Shown here: piece after piece, positions 7,551-16,343 of the stretch
Position numbering within the stretch: position 1 is the stretch's first letter
How the letters are laid out: every line of letters begins with the position of its first letter
DNA from: Anatilimnocola aggregata
GTDB lineage: Bacteria; Planctomycetota; Planctomycetia; Pirellulales; Pirellulaceae
Length of the DNA stretch: 64,000 bases
Assembly: GCF_007747655.1 (NCBI RefSeq)
Contig: NZ_CP036274.1
Location: 3,472,001 to 3,536,000 of the forward strand
Reading direction: 5' to 3'
The notes under the pieces: generated by a model
Databases searched by the model: none
Seen by the model: the letters and a program-made list of their open reading frames with translations, nothing else
What the model was told of the DNA's origin: nothing
Translations under genes and position numbers: made by a program

Positions 7551-8900
7551 CTAGTCGCAAAGCAGTTGGTCCGCGAGGTAGTCGTGGTCTGTGCCGCGCT
7601 TGCGAGACAGGCGGGCAACTCCGCGTTCGACGACCACTTCAACCGGCGCTTGCCGACTGAGAAATCCTAAGGGACTGGCAGATCGACCATAGGCACCGGA
7701 TTGAAACACCCCGATCCAATCACCAATTTCGATGGGGGGAAGTTCCAAGCCGCGCGCGAGGACATCGAGTGGTGTGCAAAGTGGTCCAACCACATCGATC
7801 GTTTCGGTTGTTACGCAATCCAGTTTGTTGAGGACGGCAACGGGATAGTTGCGCTTGATGGTTTGGCCGAGATTCCCGGACGCAGCTAAATGATGATGCA
7901 TGCCGCCATCGACAATCGCGAACTTCTTGCCGCGCGACGTCTTTACGTCGGTAACTTGCGTCACGTACAGACCCATTTCAGCAGCTAGAAAGCGGCCGGG
8001 CTCCAGAACGAAACGAACCTCGCTGAATTCTGCCCCGCGAGCGATCTCTTCCATCCACGCCCTCAATCCCACCTGCAGTTGGCACAGATCGAGCCTGGTC
8101 TCGTGAGCAAAATAAGGGACGCCCAGTCCACCTCCCAGGTCAATTGTCTGCAAGGGACGACCTAGACGCTGTTGCAGATGACGGGCAATTTCCAGCCCGG
8201 CACGATACTGCTTGAGCAGTTGCTCGTGGTCGAGAATTTGGGTTCCCACGAACAAGTGAAGTCCCACAATCTCAAGCGCTGGGATCGGTAGCAACTCGTC
8301 CAGCAAGTCATCAAGCTGATCTTCATCGATGCCAAAGGGAACGGCTTTCGCTCCCATGCGCATCCCACCACCCTCGACTGCGGCAGCGGGATTTACTCGC
8401 AACGAAATTCGCGCGCGTGTGTGTTTTAGCTCTGCCAGGCGAGCAAGTCGCCTGGCTTCGGTGCGAGATTCGACGTGAATCTCGCCGATCTGCTGAGCGA
8501 GGGCCAACTCAAGTTCTTGTTCGGTTTTGCCTGGACCAGCAAACAGGATCTTATGAGCTGGGCACCCCGCAGCGAGGGCTTGATGCAACTCTCCGCTGGA
8601 AGCGATCTCCAGCCCACTCCCCTGCCCCACGAACGTGCGGAGCAGTGCTTGATTGGGATTTGCCTTAACCGAAAAGCAGATGTCGAAGCGAGGAGGTAGC
8701 GTCTGCCGCAATAGCTGGTATTGTCGTCGGGCAACGTCCAGATCGTATACATAAAGTGGCGAACCGAACTGCCGCACCAATTCGCTAATGGCCACTCCAC
8801 CCACCTGCAGTTGGCCAGCGGACACGCCAAAATGCCGCGCAATCAGGTCGGCGACATGGTCAGTCTGAGTTGCGGGAGTGGTTGTGGTTACGCCGGCCAT
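7551..8900 (-). CDS. PLP-dependent decarboxylase, DAP/ornithine decarboxylase fold (type IV)
   Basis: A 449-residue alanine-racemase-fold decarboxylase. The PLP lysine is in DICFSVKANPN. Further landmarks are ASSGELHQALAAG, ILFAGPGKT, the glycine loop DLGGGLGVPY, EPGRFLAAEMG, the catalytic-Cys segment GPLCTPLDVLA and SGAYGRSASPLGFLS. The C-terminal Cys, Asp and Tyr features of LysA-type enzymes are kept. It lies between an AMP-forming ligase (43 bases upstream) and the GNAT gene (8 bases downstream), next to a dedicated acyl carrier protein. That arrangement is known from exosortase-associated operons and from butirosin biosynthesis, where BtrK decarboxylates an aminoacyl-ACP. The substrate may therefore be a carrier-bound amino acid rather than free diaminopimelate. 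ATG 8900 is preferred to TTG 8912. Confidence 0.85.
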   Translation of the reverse strand: MAGVTTTTPATQTDHVADLIARHFGVSAGQLQVGGVAISELVRQFGSPLYVYDLDVARRQYQLLRQTLPPRFDICFSVKANPNQALLRTFVGQGSGLEIASSGELHQALAAGCPAHKILFAGPGKTEQELELALAQQIGEIHVESRTEARRLARLAELKHTRARISLRVNPAAAVEGGGMRMGAKAVPFGIDEDQLDDLLDELLPIPALEIVGLHLFVGTQILDHEQLLKQYRAGLEIARHLQQRLGRPLQTIDLGGGLGVPYFAHETRLDLCQLQVGLRAWMEEIARGAEFSEVRFVLEPGRFLAAEMGLYVTQVTDVKTSRGKKFAIVDGGMHHHLAASGNLGQTIKRNYPVAVLNKLDCVTTETIDVVGPLCTPLDVLARGLELPPIEIGDWIGVFQSGAYGRSASPLGFLSRQAPVEVVVERGVARLSRKRGTDHDYLADQLLCD

Positions 8901-8943
8901 TTGCTTCTGCAATCCAGAAAACAGGGTCGATTCGTAGTGCGCC

Positions 8944-10524
8944 TTACTTGGCGCTTGAAGCCGCTTCGCGCTGGCGGAGCGCTGGATAGTTAATTTTGCC
9001 GCTCGATGTTTTGGGGAACTCGCGCAGTACTTCGACCGACTTAGGAATCATGTGGCGCGGCAGGAGCGTGGCGACTTGGGCGAGCAATTGCTCCGGAATC
9101 ACTTCTACCCCTTCACGCGGGACGACGAAGGCCTTGATCCGCTGGCCGAGGACCTCGTCGGGCAGTCCGATGACTGCCGCATCGCGCAGCTGGCCTGTCT
9201 TGCAGAGTGCTTCTTCCACTTCCGTCGGACTGATGCGAAAGCCCGAAGACTTAATCTGGTTGTCGCGGCGACCGACAAAGTACAGAAAACCGTCTTCGTC
9301 GGTTTTTACCAGATCACCCGAATAACAGACTCGCTCGTGGTCGCTGAGTTCGGGCGGCAACAGTGGATTTGGCCGCAACACTTTGGCAGTAAGTTCGGGC
9401 TGACCCCAGTAGCCGAGCGAGACGGTGGGTCCGCGATGGACCAACTCGCCGATTTCGCCCGGGGCACATGGCTTCCCCTCTTCGTCGAGCACGAGAATCT
9501 CGGTATCGGGAATCGCCTTGCCCATTGAAGTGGGGCGCTTGTCCAATTCTGACGGTGGCAAATAGGTGGACCTAAAGGCTTCGGTCAGGCCGTACATCAA
9601 CACCACCTTCGTATCCGGCACTGCGCTGCGTAATCGCTGCAGGGTGCTCAGAGGCAAGGCACCACCGGTGTTCGTGATGTACCGCAAGTGAGGCAGCGGG
9701 GTACTGGCCAACTTCGAACTATCTTGAGCAATCAGGCTCCAAAGAGGCGGGACGCCGGCGAGGCCGGTGATCTTTTCCTGCGCGAGCATGTTCACGATTT
9801 CCTTCGCGAACAGGAACTTCAGCATCACGCACGTGCCACCTTGTTGGATGGCGGTCGTCAATTGGTTCAGTCCGGCATCGAAACTGAAGGGCAGCACCGC
9901 CAGGATGCGATCTGCCGCTGTGATTTGCAGATAGTCAGACACAATTGTCGCCCCTGCCAGCAAGTTCGCATGGCTGAGCATCACTCCCTTCGGCTTGCCG
10001 GTGGAGCCAGATGTATAGAGAATTGCTCCGAGGTCTTTGTCGATGGCTTGCTCGGGTAACTGCTCCGACCCGGCGGCACTCCAAGCGGGAAAGGAATAGG
10101 TCCGCAGCTGGCTTGTTGCCTCAGCCGTCTCGCCGACGAGGACAATGAATTGCAGTGATTCGCAGGTCTCTAGCGTTGGTCGAAGTTGTTGCCACCGCGC
10201 GGCATCGAGAATGATGCCGGTCATGCGGCAATCGCGAACGATGTGCTCCACTTGATCGGCAAACAGGCCGTGGTGAATCGGCACAAAGACCCCACCCGCC
10301 TGCGACACGCCGAACAACGAGACGGCCAGTTCGCAAGAAGGCTCGAGCAGGACTCCGACGCGATCGAGGCGCTTGGTCCCTGCTTCGCGCAGTCGTGTGC
10401 CGAGGGCGATCGCAGCCTGCTGAGCTAATTCATAGGTCAGCCGCGTCGCACCTTGGATCAGCGCTTCCTTAGCTGGGGACCGCGCAGCCGCATCGCGTAG
10501 CAGGTGATGAATCAGGAATTGCAT
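8944..10524 (-). CDS. AMP-forming acyl/amino-acid:carrier-protein ligase (ANL superfamily)
   Basis: A 526-residue adenylate-forming enzyme. The phosphate loop is LYTSGSTGKPKGVMLSHANL (about 170-189), followed by the motifs LMYGLTEAFRSTYLPP and YSGDLVKTDEDGFLYFVGRRDNQIKSSGFRISPTEVEE (hinge Asp/Arg region), with the C-terminal lysine in PKTSSGKINYPALRQ. It overlaps the 3' end of the acyl-carrier gene by 13 bases, so the two are translationally coupled. Together with the PLP decarboxylase it resembles the ligase/decarboxylase/ACP set of exosortase-A loci (TIGR03098/TIGR03099 families) and D-alanine or aminoacyl-ACP ligases. The most likely reaction is ATP-dependent loading of a carboxylic or amino acid onto the ACP phosphopantetheine. 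Confidence 0.88.
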   Translation of the reverse strand: MQFLIHHLLRDAAARSPAKEALIQGATRLTYELAQQAAIALGTRLREAGTKRLDRVGVLLEPSCELAVSLFGVSQAGGVFVPIHHGLFADQVEHIVRDCRMTGIILDAARWQQLRPTLETCESLQFIVLVGETAEATSQLRTYSFPAWSAAGSEQLPEQAIDKDLGAILYTSGSTGKPKGVMLSHANLLAGATIVSDYLQITAADRILAVLPFSFDAGLNQLTTAIQQGGTCVMLKFLFAKEIVNMLAQEKITGLAGVPPLWSLIAQDSSKLASTPLPHLRYITNTGGALPLSTLQRLRSAVPDTKVVLMYGLTEAFRSTYLPPSELDKRPTSMGKAIPDTEILVLDEEGKPCAPGEIGELVHRGPTVSLGYWGQPELTAKVLRPNPLLPPELSDHERVCYSGDLVKTDEDGFLYFVGRRDNQIKSSGFRISPTEVEEALCKTGQLRDAAVIGLPDEVLGQRIKAFVVPREGVEVIPEQLLAQVATLLPRHMIPKSVEVLREFPKTSSGKINYPALRQREAASSAK

Positions 10525-10784
10525 GACACTTCCGGCACTCGTTTGCTTTGAATGAATTCCGCCAACGACGCGATGGATTCAAAGTGCTCCGAAACCATCT
10601 CGTCGTCACTCAAGACGATGGCGAACTGTTGCTCGACAAATGTCACGATCTCCAAAACCCCCAGCGAATCGATGATTCCGTGCTTGATGAGCGAATCATG
10701 GGGGCCGATCTCTTTGCTTGCCGCAGCTGGAAATTGCTGGACGATGAATTCGCGCAACTTCGTTTGGATTTCGATGGGAGTCAT
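10512..10784 (-). CDS. Acyl/peptidyl carrier protein
   Basis: A 90-residue acidic carrier protein starting MTPIEIQTKLREFIVQQFPA. The phosphopantetheine attachment site is the Ser in KHGIIDSLGVLEIV (Ser40), at the start of helix 2. Size and helix pattern are those of stand-alone ACP/PCP proteins such as DltC or BtrI. It is the first gene of the minus-strand operon, overlapping the ligase start by 13 bases. A good sigma-70-like promoter precedes it (10822-10852). It is separate from fatty-acid synthesis, since no fab genes surround it, and is presumably a dedicated carrier for the ligase and decarboxylase. Confidence 0.9.
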   Translation of the reverse strand: MTPIEIQTKLREFIVQQFPAAASKEIGPHDSLIKHGIIDSLGVLEIVTFVEQQFAIVLSDDEMVSEHFESIASLAEFIQSKRVPEVSCNS

Positions 10785-10821
10785 GGGCGATCTCGATAAG
10801 CGACAAGCAAGTAAGTGCTAC

Positions 10822-10852
10822 ATTATATTACGGAAACGTTATTCTTCGGCAA
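10822..10852 (-). promoter_or_regulatory. Candidate sigma-70-type promoter for the ACP operon
   Basis: On the minus strand a perfect TATAAT (bases 10822-10827) is preceded by TTGCCG (10847-10852) with a 19-base spacer, in a locally AT-rich stretch. Transcription would start about 30 bases upstream of the ACP start codon. The spacer is 1-2 bases longer than ideal. Confidence 0.5.
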
Positions 10853-11178
10853 AATTAGCACGCCTAACGAGGGATATCAGTTGAGGTTTGCCCCAAACGG
10901 CAAAAAAATACGGCCCATCGTGGACTTGCTGCCACGATCTGAGATGAAAGAATGTCGCAAGTCGTTTCAAGTTAAAGAGTTAGGTGCATGCGACAGGTTG
11001 TCGTGCAGCCAAACTGCTCAGCCAGCGTTTGCCGAATTTCTGAACTTTCGCGGCCAGGTGCGCCGCAATCGACGCGAAAAAATCTCCTGGCATCGCGCCC
11101 GAGAATCAACGAAACTTCGGAATCCCCATCAGGTTAAAGGGGATGACCAATTCTGACTTCCTCTCGCGAGACCCAACC
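10853..11178. other. Non-coding gap between ACP operon and EF-hand gene
   Basis: Divergent intergenic region. Beyond the minus-strand promoter I see no gene and no strong dyad. The right part must hold the promoter of the EF-hand gene, but no convincing -35/-10 pair was found. Confidence 0.4.
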
Positions 11179-12144
11179 ATGCGCAAGTTACTTTTCGGAA
11201 TCGTTACTGCTGCGGCGGTAACCAGCGTTTTTCCCGCAGCAGCCCAGGAACCCGCCGAACTGTTTGAGAAGCTTGACGCAAATAAGGACGGCGTTGTCGC
11301 CCTAGACGAAGTGCCCGAAGACAAGCGGCCACTGTTCGAACGCTTGCTGCGCATGGGGGATGCCAACGACGACAAAAAGCTTGGCAAGGAAGAACTGATC
11401 GCCGCGCTCAAGAAGGGGCAGCCGATGGCCGAGGCTGCGCCGGCTGGTCGTCCCGGCGGTGGTTTTGGCGGGTTCGCAGCAAAGGCGATCTTCGAACGCT
11501 TCGATAAGAACAGCGATGGCAAGCTTAGCAAAGACGAAGCTCCCGAACGGATGCGAGAGAACTTCGATCGCCTGGATGGCGATAGCGATGGTAGTGTAAC
11601 CCTGGCTGAGTTCGAAAAAGTAGCCGGTGCATTTCCGGGTGGGCCACCAGCTGGTCGTCCAGAAGGAACGCCACCAAGGCGACCTGAAGGCTCGCCCGAA
11701 GCTCGCGAGAACGGTCCGTCGCTAGTTCGGGCACTTGATTCGAACGGCGATGGCGAAATTTCGGCTGACGAGATTGCCGCTGCTCCCAAGGCGCTCGCCA
11801 AGCTGGATCGCAATGGCGATGGCAAGTTGACGCGCGACGAAGTGGGGCCGCCGCCAGGTATGCGGCCCGAAGGACGCCCCGAAGGACGCCCCGAAGGACG
11901 CCCCGAAGGTCGCCCAACTGCCGGAGTATTTGCCGAGCAGTTCCTGGCGCGACTGAAAGAGGCCGATGCGAACGGCGATAAGAAGATCAGCCGGGACGAA
12001 GCCCCCGATCGCCTCAAGGAGAACTTCGACCGAATCGACTCCAACAGCGACGGTCAACTCGACGAGACCGAATTAAAGGCGATGATCGAACGGATGCGCG
12101 AAGCGGGTGGTCGTCGTCCTGATGGTGACCGGAAGAAAGAATAG
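11179..12144 (+). CDS. Secreted multi-EF-hand protein
   Basis: A 321-residue exported protein. The signal peptide MRKLLFGIVTAAAVTSVFPAAAQE (in two parts, cleavage after AAA/QA) fixes the start at ATG 11179. Eight EF-hand-type calcium loops follow, for example DANKDGVVALDE, DKNSDGKLSKDE, DGDSDGSVTLAE, DSNGDGEISADE, DRNGDGKLTRDE and DSNSDGQLDETE; two loops (DANDDKKLGKEE, DANGDKKISRDE) lack the central Gly. Pro/Gly/Arg linkers separate pairs of loops, including a run of RPEG units. Such EF-hand proteins are abundant in planctomycetes and are thought to be periplasmic or surface calcium-binding proteins; no enzymatic domain is present. It is monocistronic. Confidence 0.9.
   Translation: MRKLLFGIVTAAAVTSVFPAAAQEPAELFEKLDANKDGVVALDEVPEDKRPLFERLLRMGDANDDKKLGKEELIAALKKGQPMAEAAPAGRPGGGFGGFAAKAIFERFDKNSDGKLSKDEAPERMRENFDRLDGDSDGSVTLAEFEKVAGAFPGGPPAGRPEGTPPRRPEGSPEARENGPSLVRALDSNGDGEISADEIAAAPKALAKLDRNGDGKLTRDEVGPPPGMRPEGRPEGRPEGRPEGRPTAGVFAEQFLARLKEADANGDKKISRDEAPDRLKENFDRIDSNSDGQLDETELKAMIERMREAGGRRPDGDRKKE
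11869..11916 (+). repeat. Four tandem copies of a 12-base coding repeat
   Basis: GAAGGACGCCCC is repeated three times exactly, and a fourth time with two changes, inside the EF-hand gene. It encodes the EGRP linker units between the sixth and seventh calcium loops. Because the unit is a multiple of three, slippage would change linker length without breaking the frame. Confidence 0.9.
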
Positions 12145-12219
12145 CCCTTCTTCAAAAGGTCCGATTGAATTCGCTTGGCGGCGGCTTTGGCGACCGGCAC
12201 TTGTCGTGGAGAGTGAGGC

Positions 12220-13119
12220 TTATTTGCGCTTGGCGCGCATGAGCCGGCTGTATTGCTCGAGCGTGCGGCGTTCTTTGGCGGTCAGGCTGGCGTCGCCGTG
12301 TTGAGAAATCTTGGCGAGAATGCGATCGCCTTCGCGCTCCAGCACGTCTTCATCATCGTCACCTTCATGGGGTTCGGAGTGGACGCGGAGTGCTGGGCGG
12401 CTCTTGAAGCGGTTGCGCAAGTTCTTCAGCCAGCGGCCAGGACTATCGAGAAACGTGCCGCGGCCGAAGTTGATCTTCAATGCCCAGACTAACACGGCAA
12501 AGGCCGCACCCGTCAGGTGAACGTCGAAGGCCACGCGGCTCCCTTCTTCTTTGGGCCCCATTTGCACGCCAAATAGATCGGCCAGCACAATCAACGCGCC
12601 CAGGATCCAGGCAGGAACGGGTATGAGCACTTTGTCGAGCATCGTGGCTCGCGGGTTCTTCAAGCAGAATAAGATGATGACCGCCGTCACCCCACCCGAA
12701 GCGCCCAGCAGTGGCCCCATCTCATGCAACAGGAAGTAATGCCGGGCCGCCCAAGCCAGCCCGCAGATCATGATCGAGGCCAGGTAATAGCGAACCAGAT
12801 AGGCTCCGCCTTGTTTCTCTTCGAGCAGTCGACCGAAGACCCAGAGGCCGATCATGTTCCCCAGGATGTGCTGGACGTTGGTGGAACTATGCACAAAGCC
12901 ATAAGTTAGAACCTGAAAGAAATACCAAGGCTTGACCCAAACCTCGGGCCAGAGGGCCAAAGCTTTTGTGATGCGATGTTCGGGGCCGCCGAAAAACAGG
13001 TCGACCAGAAACACCAGCACCGTTAGCACGATCAGTTTGGCAGTGACTGACATGGCCCGCAGGCCCAGCGGATCGTCGGGTGCATCGTCGCGGTAGTAAT
13101 CTCGTTCCTGATATCCCAT
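12220..13119 (-). CDS. Rhomboid family intramembrane serine protease
   Basis: A 299-residue polytopic protein. The rhomboid landmarks are HSSTNVQHILGNMIGLWVFG (the HxxxN oxyanion/L1 region in TM2), the catalytic Ser in LLGASGGVTAV (TM4), and the catalytic His in DVHLTGAAFAVLVW (TM6). About six transmembrane segments are predicted, followed by a cytoplasmic acidic/charged tail (HEGDDDEDVLEREGDRIL...LMRAKRK) that is conserved in planctomycete rhomboids. It cleaves substrates within the membrane; the substrate is unknown. The start is ATG at 13119. The neighbours (EF-hand protein, gamma-glutamyltransferase) do not suggest a specific partner. Confidence 0.93.
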   Translation of the reverse strand: MGYQERDYYRDDAPDDPLGLRAMSVTAKLIVLTVLVFLVDLFFGGPEHRITKALALWPEVWVKPWYFFQVLTYGFVHSSTNVQHILGNMIGLWVFGRLLEEKQGGAYLVRYYLASIMICGLAWAARHYFLLHEMGPLLGASGGVTAVIILFCLKNPRATMLDKVLIPVPAWILGALIVLADLFGVQMGPKEEGSRVAFDVHLTGAAFAVLVWALKINFGRGTFLDSPGRWLKNLRNRFKSRPALRVHSEPHEGDDDEDVLEREGDRILAKISQHGDASLTAKERRTLEQYSRLMRAKRK

Positions 13120-13182
13120 GACTCATTCGGGGCTGAAAAAAGCGGGCGAAGAATTCCACTCATCGTAGCAGAATTCTGCTTC

Positions 13183-14925
13183 TTACAAGCCTTCGGCTGA
13201 ACCGGGCACGCGTGGATCGTGTACGCCGGTGAAGGCTTTCGTGGCAGGATCGAAGGAAACCGCCTGGCAGACACCGATGCCAGCAGTTGCGTCGATCTTA
13301 TGACCGCGATCTTGCAGCGCAGCAACCGTGGCTGCTGGCAGCGATTGTTCCACTCGCAGTTCATCGGGACGCCATTGATGATGCACGCGGGGTGCCGCGA
13401 CCGCCTCACTGAGTGGCTGGTGCAGGTCGAGCACGCGGACGAGCACCTGCAGCACTTGCGTGATGATGGTGGGGCCGCCAGCAGCACCAACCGTTAAGAA
13501 GGGCTGATTGTCGCGCAGCACGATGGTCGGGCTCATGCTGGAGAGTGGTCGCTTGCCAGGTTGCACGGCATTCGCTTCCGCACCAATCAGCCCGAAGGCA
13601 TTGGGCTGGCCAGGGCTGATGGAAAAGTCATCCATCTCGTTATTCAGCACGAGACCAGTGCCGGGAACGATGATTTTGGAACCGAATGTCGTATTCACTG
13701 TCGCCGTAATAGCGACCCAATTTCCCTCGGCATCGGCGGCGGCAATATGCGTGGTGTGTTTGTCGATGATGGGAGCATCGGCCGGTGGCTTGGCGAAAAT
13801 GTTCTCCGTCGCGCGTGGTGGGCGGCCATAACTTTTCACCTCGCTGGCCTTGTTTAAGTCGATCTTGGCTGCCAGTTCGCGAGCGTACGCTTTGTCGATG
13901 AGGCCGCGCGGCACGTTGGCAAAATCAGGATCGCCCAGCCAGTAAGCGCGATCGGCAAAGGCCAGCTTCATCACTTCGGCCAGTAGATGCTCGAGTGCCC
14001 CCCTGCCCTGTTTGTTCAAATCGGCCAGCTCGAACTGTTCGAGCATGTTGAGCATCTGCGCCACATGCACGCCGCCGGAACTAGGGGGCGGAAAGCCGAT
14101 GATTCGATAATCGCGATAGGTCGTTTGCAGTGGCTCGCGAACGATGGGCTGGTAAGCGGCAAAGTCTGCAGCCGTCAGAATGCCACCGTTGGCTTTCATC
14201 CACGCTTCGACCATTGCGGCAAACTCACCACGATAGAACCAGTCGATGCCATGCTTCGCAATTTGCTGATAGGTACGAGCCAAATCTGGCTGTTTAAGCG
14301 TTTCACCTTCCTCGTAAGCTGTGCCATCGGCCTTGAGTAACGCTCCTTTCGAGCCGGGAAACTGAGCGAGTTTGTCGGCGGTGCTCTTCAATTTGCGGGC
14401 ATAGTTGCGATCGAGCGCAAAACCCTTGGCCGCCAGATCAGCGGCCGGCTGAACGACTTCCGCCAGTTTCAACTTACCCGCTTTGTTGAGTGCCAAAGCA
14501 TATGCGGCTAGTGCGCCGGGAGTGGCGACTGCGAGGGGCCCCGTTTGACTAAGCGCGGGAACTGCTTTGCCATCGCGCACGTACATGTCGCGCGAAGCTT
14601 TGGCTGGCGCGGTCTCGCGGCCATCGATGGCCAGCAATTTGCCGTTGGCCTGACGGATCAAAATGAAGCAGCCGCCACCGAGTCCCGAATTGTGTTGGTC
14701 GACAACGCCCAGCGTAACGGCAGCCGCGATGGCGGCATCGACGGCATTGCCACCCTGGCGCAGCGCATTCACACCAGCCTTCGTTGCCAACGGTTGGACG
14801 GTGGCGACGGCACCGCGCTGCCAGGTTTGAGTGTCAGCAGCACGTAACGAGGCAAAGGTATTTGCCGCCAGAGTCCCCGCCGAAGTCGCAGCTAGCGCGC
14901 GTAACAAATCTCGGCGAGTGAGCAT
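13183..14925 (-). CDS. ggt: Gamma-glutamyltransferase (exported)
   Basis: A 580-residue gamma-glutamyltranspeptidase precursor. These enzymes hydrolyse or transfer the gamma-glutamyl group of glutathione and autoprocess into two subunits at a conserved Thr. Here the processing site is in DKHTTHIAAADAEGNWVA (Thr followed by His-Ile), and the small-subunit signatures NNEMDDFS and PLSSMSPTIV are present. In the large subunit, GGNAVDAAIAAAVTLGVVD and SGLGGGCFILI match the family. The N-terminus MLTRRDLLRALAATSAGTLA has a twin-arginine-like RRDLL signal with an AANTFASLRA cleavage region, so it is probably exported to the periplasm. All catalytic landmarks are intact. It is monocistronic or co-transcribed with the rhomboid gene 63 bases downstream. 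Confidence 0.95.
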   Translation of the reverse strand: MLTRRDLLRALAATSAGTLAANTFASLRAADTQTWQRGAVATVQPLATKAGVNALRQGGNAVDAAIAAAVTLGVVDQHNSGLGGGCFILIRQANGKLLAIDGRETAPAKASRDMYVRDGKAVPALSQTGPLAVATPGALAAYALALNKAGKLKLAEVVQPAADLAAKGFALDRNYARKLKSTADKLAQFPGSKGALLKADGTAYEEGETLKQPDLARTYQQIAKHGIDWFYRGEFAAMVEAWMKANGGILTAADFAAYQPIVREPLQTTYRDYRIIGFPPPSSGGVHVAQMLNMLEQFELADLNKQGRGALEHLLAEVMKLAFADRAYWLGDPDFANVPRGLIDKAYARELAAKIDLNKASEVKSYGRPPRATENIFAKPPADAPIIDKHTTHIAAADAEGNWVAITATVNTTFGSKIIVPGTGLVLNNEMDDFSISPGQPNAFGLIGAEANAVQPGKRPLSSMSPTIVLRDNQPFLTVGAAGGPTIITQVLQVLVRVLDLHQPLSEAVAAPRVHHQWRPDELRVEQSLPAATVAALQDRGHKIDATAGIGVCQAVSFDPATKAFTGVHDPRVPGSAEGL

Positions 14926-15074
14926 GATCTTTTCGCTTCCATTCGCCTCCGCCCCTGCGGCGGTGGTTCATTGGCTTAGGCACAAGCTCTACGACACGTG
15001 TCATGTGCCCGAGTAGTGCAAAAGCCGTTAAACCCCCGGAACAGGCCCGGGGGCGTGAGATTAGTTGGCGGAAC

Positions 15075-16166
15075 TTAGGAGTTCAACTTCACGTTGGCGT
15101 TGTCGGCGATGTTCACCCAGCAGTGAACGTGCGGCACGCTGCGGAAGTTCCAAACGAACGCCGGGCCCTCAAGGCGCCAGTTGTCCCAAATCTTGTCGTT
15201 GCCCAGGTCGGCATCAGTGAAGAAGGCCAGCGAGCACTTGTCGAGACCGCCGTTGGTCTTCAAGCAGGCGAGCACTTCGTCTCGATCGCTTTGGCGATAA
15301 GGCTCGATCAGTTTTTGCAGCACTTTCTGCATTTGTTCCTTCTGATCGGACGACATATCGGCCACGGGAATGCCGGCGAACGTTCCCTTGTCGCCCTGCA
15401 GTTGCACCTGGCTTTCGGGCCACGTCTTCGAGACTTCGGCCTTCTGTCGCTGCTTGCCGTCGAGCATCTCGTAGACCTTGTTGGCTTCGAGCGCTTGTTC
15501 CCAGTAAACATTGCCAGGATGGCCGGGCTTCTCGTTGAAGCCACTGGCCGCGTGACCGTAGAAGATTGGCCCGCCAAAGGCCATGTGCTCGGTGCTGTTG
15601 CCGTCGCAGCGAAGTGTCATGTGCCGGCCGGTCATCACCAATTCGAACTTGCCGTCGCCCGGCTTGCCGAAGATGGCAACATTTTGGCTCGTGCCCCAGC
15701 CCTTACCGCCGTTGTCGTCCTTTAACTGCTTGTCGACCTTGGCATGCCACTCGGGGCTAATGATTCCTTCGTAGATCGCCCGCACGATTTCAGCTTGCTC
15801 CTTGGTGTAGTAGTCGCTGCCGATAATGGTGGGCGAGGTGATGTGCCAGTTGTTCGAGATGCGAGTGCGGAGCAGGCCCAGTTTAGGATCTTGATAGTCC
15901 CAATCGAAGCAGACCTCTTTCTTTTGGTCCTTGCTCATCGAGTCGTAAAGTTGCTTGACCAGCGTCTCAGGCGTTTTCTTGTCAGCGGGCTTTTCATCCG
16001 CACCAAACAAATTGCCAGTTGTGGCACCCATGGCAAGCAGGGTAGCACCGGCTGCCGAGGTACGCAGAAATTCGCGGCGGGCAACTTCCGTGCGGCCACG
16101 TTCGCTGCGCGGCGACGCCGAGCCGGGCGATTCACAATCGGGACAGACGGGATGCGATTCAGACAT
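15075..16166 (-). CDS. DUF3500 family protein, Tat-exported
   Basis: A 363-residue protein of the DUF3500 type (function unknown). A zinc-ribbon-like start CPDCESPG is followed by the twin-arginine signal ARREFLRTSAAGATLLAMGA and the export region GNLFGADEKP. The body contains conserved-looking segments FDWDYQDPKLGLLRTRISNNW, MTGRHMTLRCDGNSTEHMAFGGP, FYGHAASGFNEKPGHPGNVYW and FVWNFRSVPHVHCWVNIAD, rich in His and Trp. The ATG at 16166 is chosen because AAGGAG stands 6 bases upstream; a longer frame would need TTG. DUF3500 proteins are often periplasmic in planctomycetes. Position next to gamma-glutamyltransferase (150 bases) may be incidental. Confidence 0.85.
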   Translation of the reverse strand: MSESHPVCPDCESPGSASPRSERGRTEVARREFLRTSAAGATLLAMGATTGNLFGADEKPADKKTPETLVKQLYDSMSKDQKKEVCFDWDYQDPKLGLLRTRISNNWHITSPTIIGSDYYTKEQAEIVRAIYEGIISPEWHAKVDKQLKDDNGGKGWGTSQNVAIFGKPGDGKFELVMTGRHMTLRCDGNSTEHMAFGGPIFYGHAASGFNEKPGHPGNVYWEQALEANKVYEMLDGKQRQKAEVSKTWPESQVQLQGDKGTFAGIPVADMSSDQKEQMQKVLQKLIEPYRQSDRDEVLACLKTNGGLDKCSLAFFTDADLGNDKIWDNWRLEGPAFVWNFRSVPHVHCWVNIADNANVKLNS

Positions 16167-16343
16167 AACCAACTCCTTGCGAGGAACAAACCGAACGAGA
16201 ACCGACGCAATCTGGCATCAACCACGCTCCATCAATATAGGCTGATCGATTGAGAGCAACCATCCGCAGGGCAGCGGTTGCCTTGTTCTGACTACTGTTT
16301 GCCGACCAACACTACCAACAGGCATAAGGCTTGGGTCGATGAT

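Noticed and set aside
11106-12044. Minus-strand open frame opposite the EF-hand gene
   Set aside because: Ser/Pro-rich low-complexity shadow produced by the repeated calcium-loop codons.
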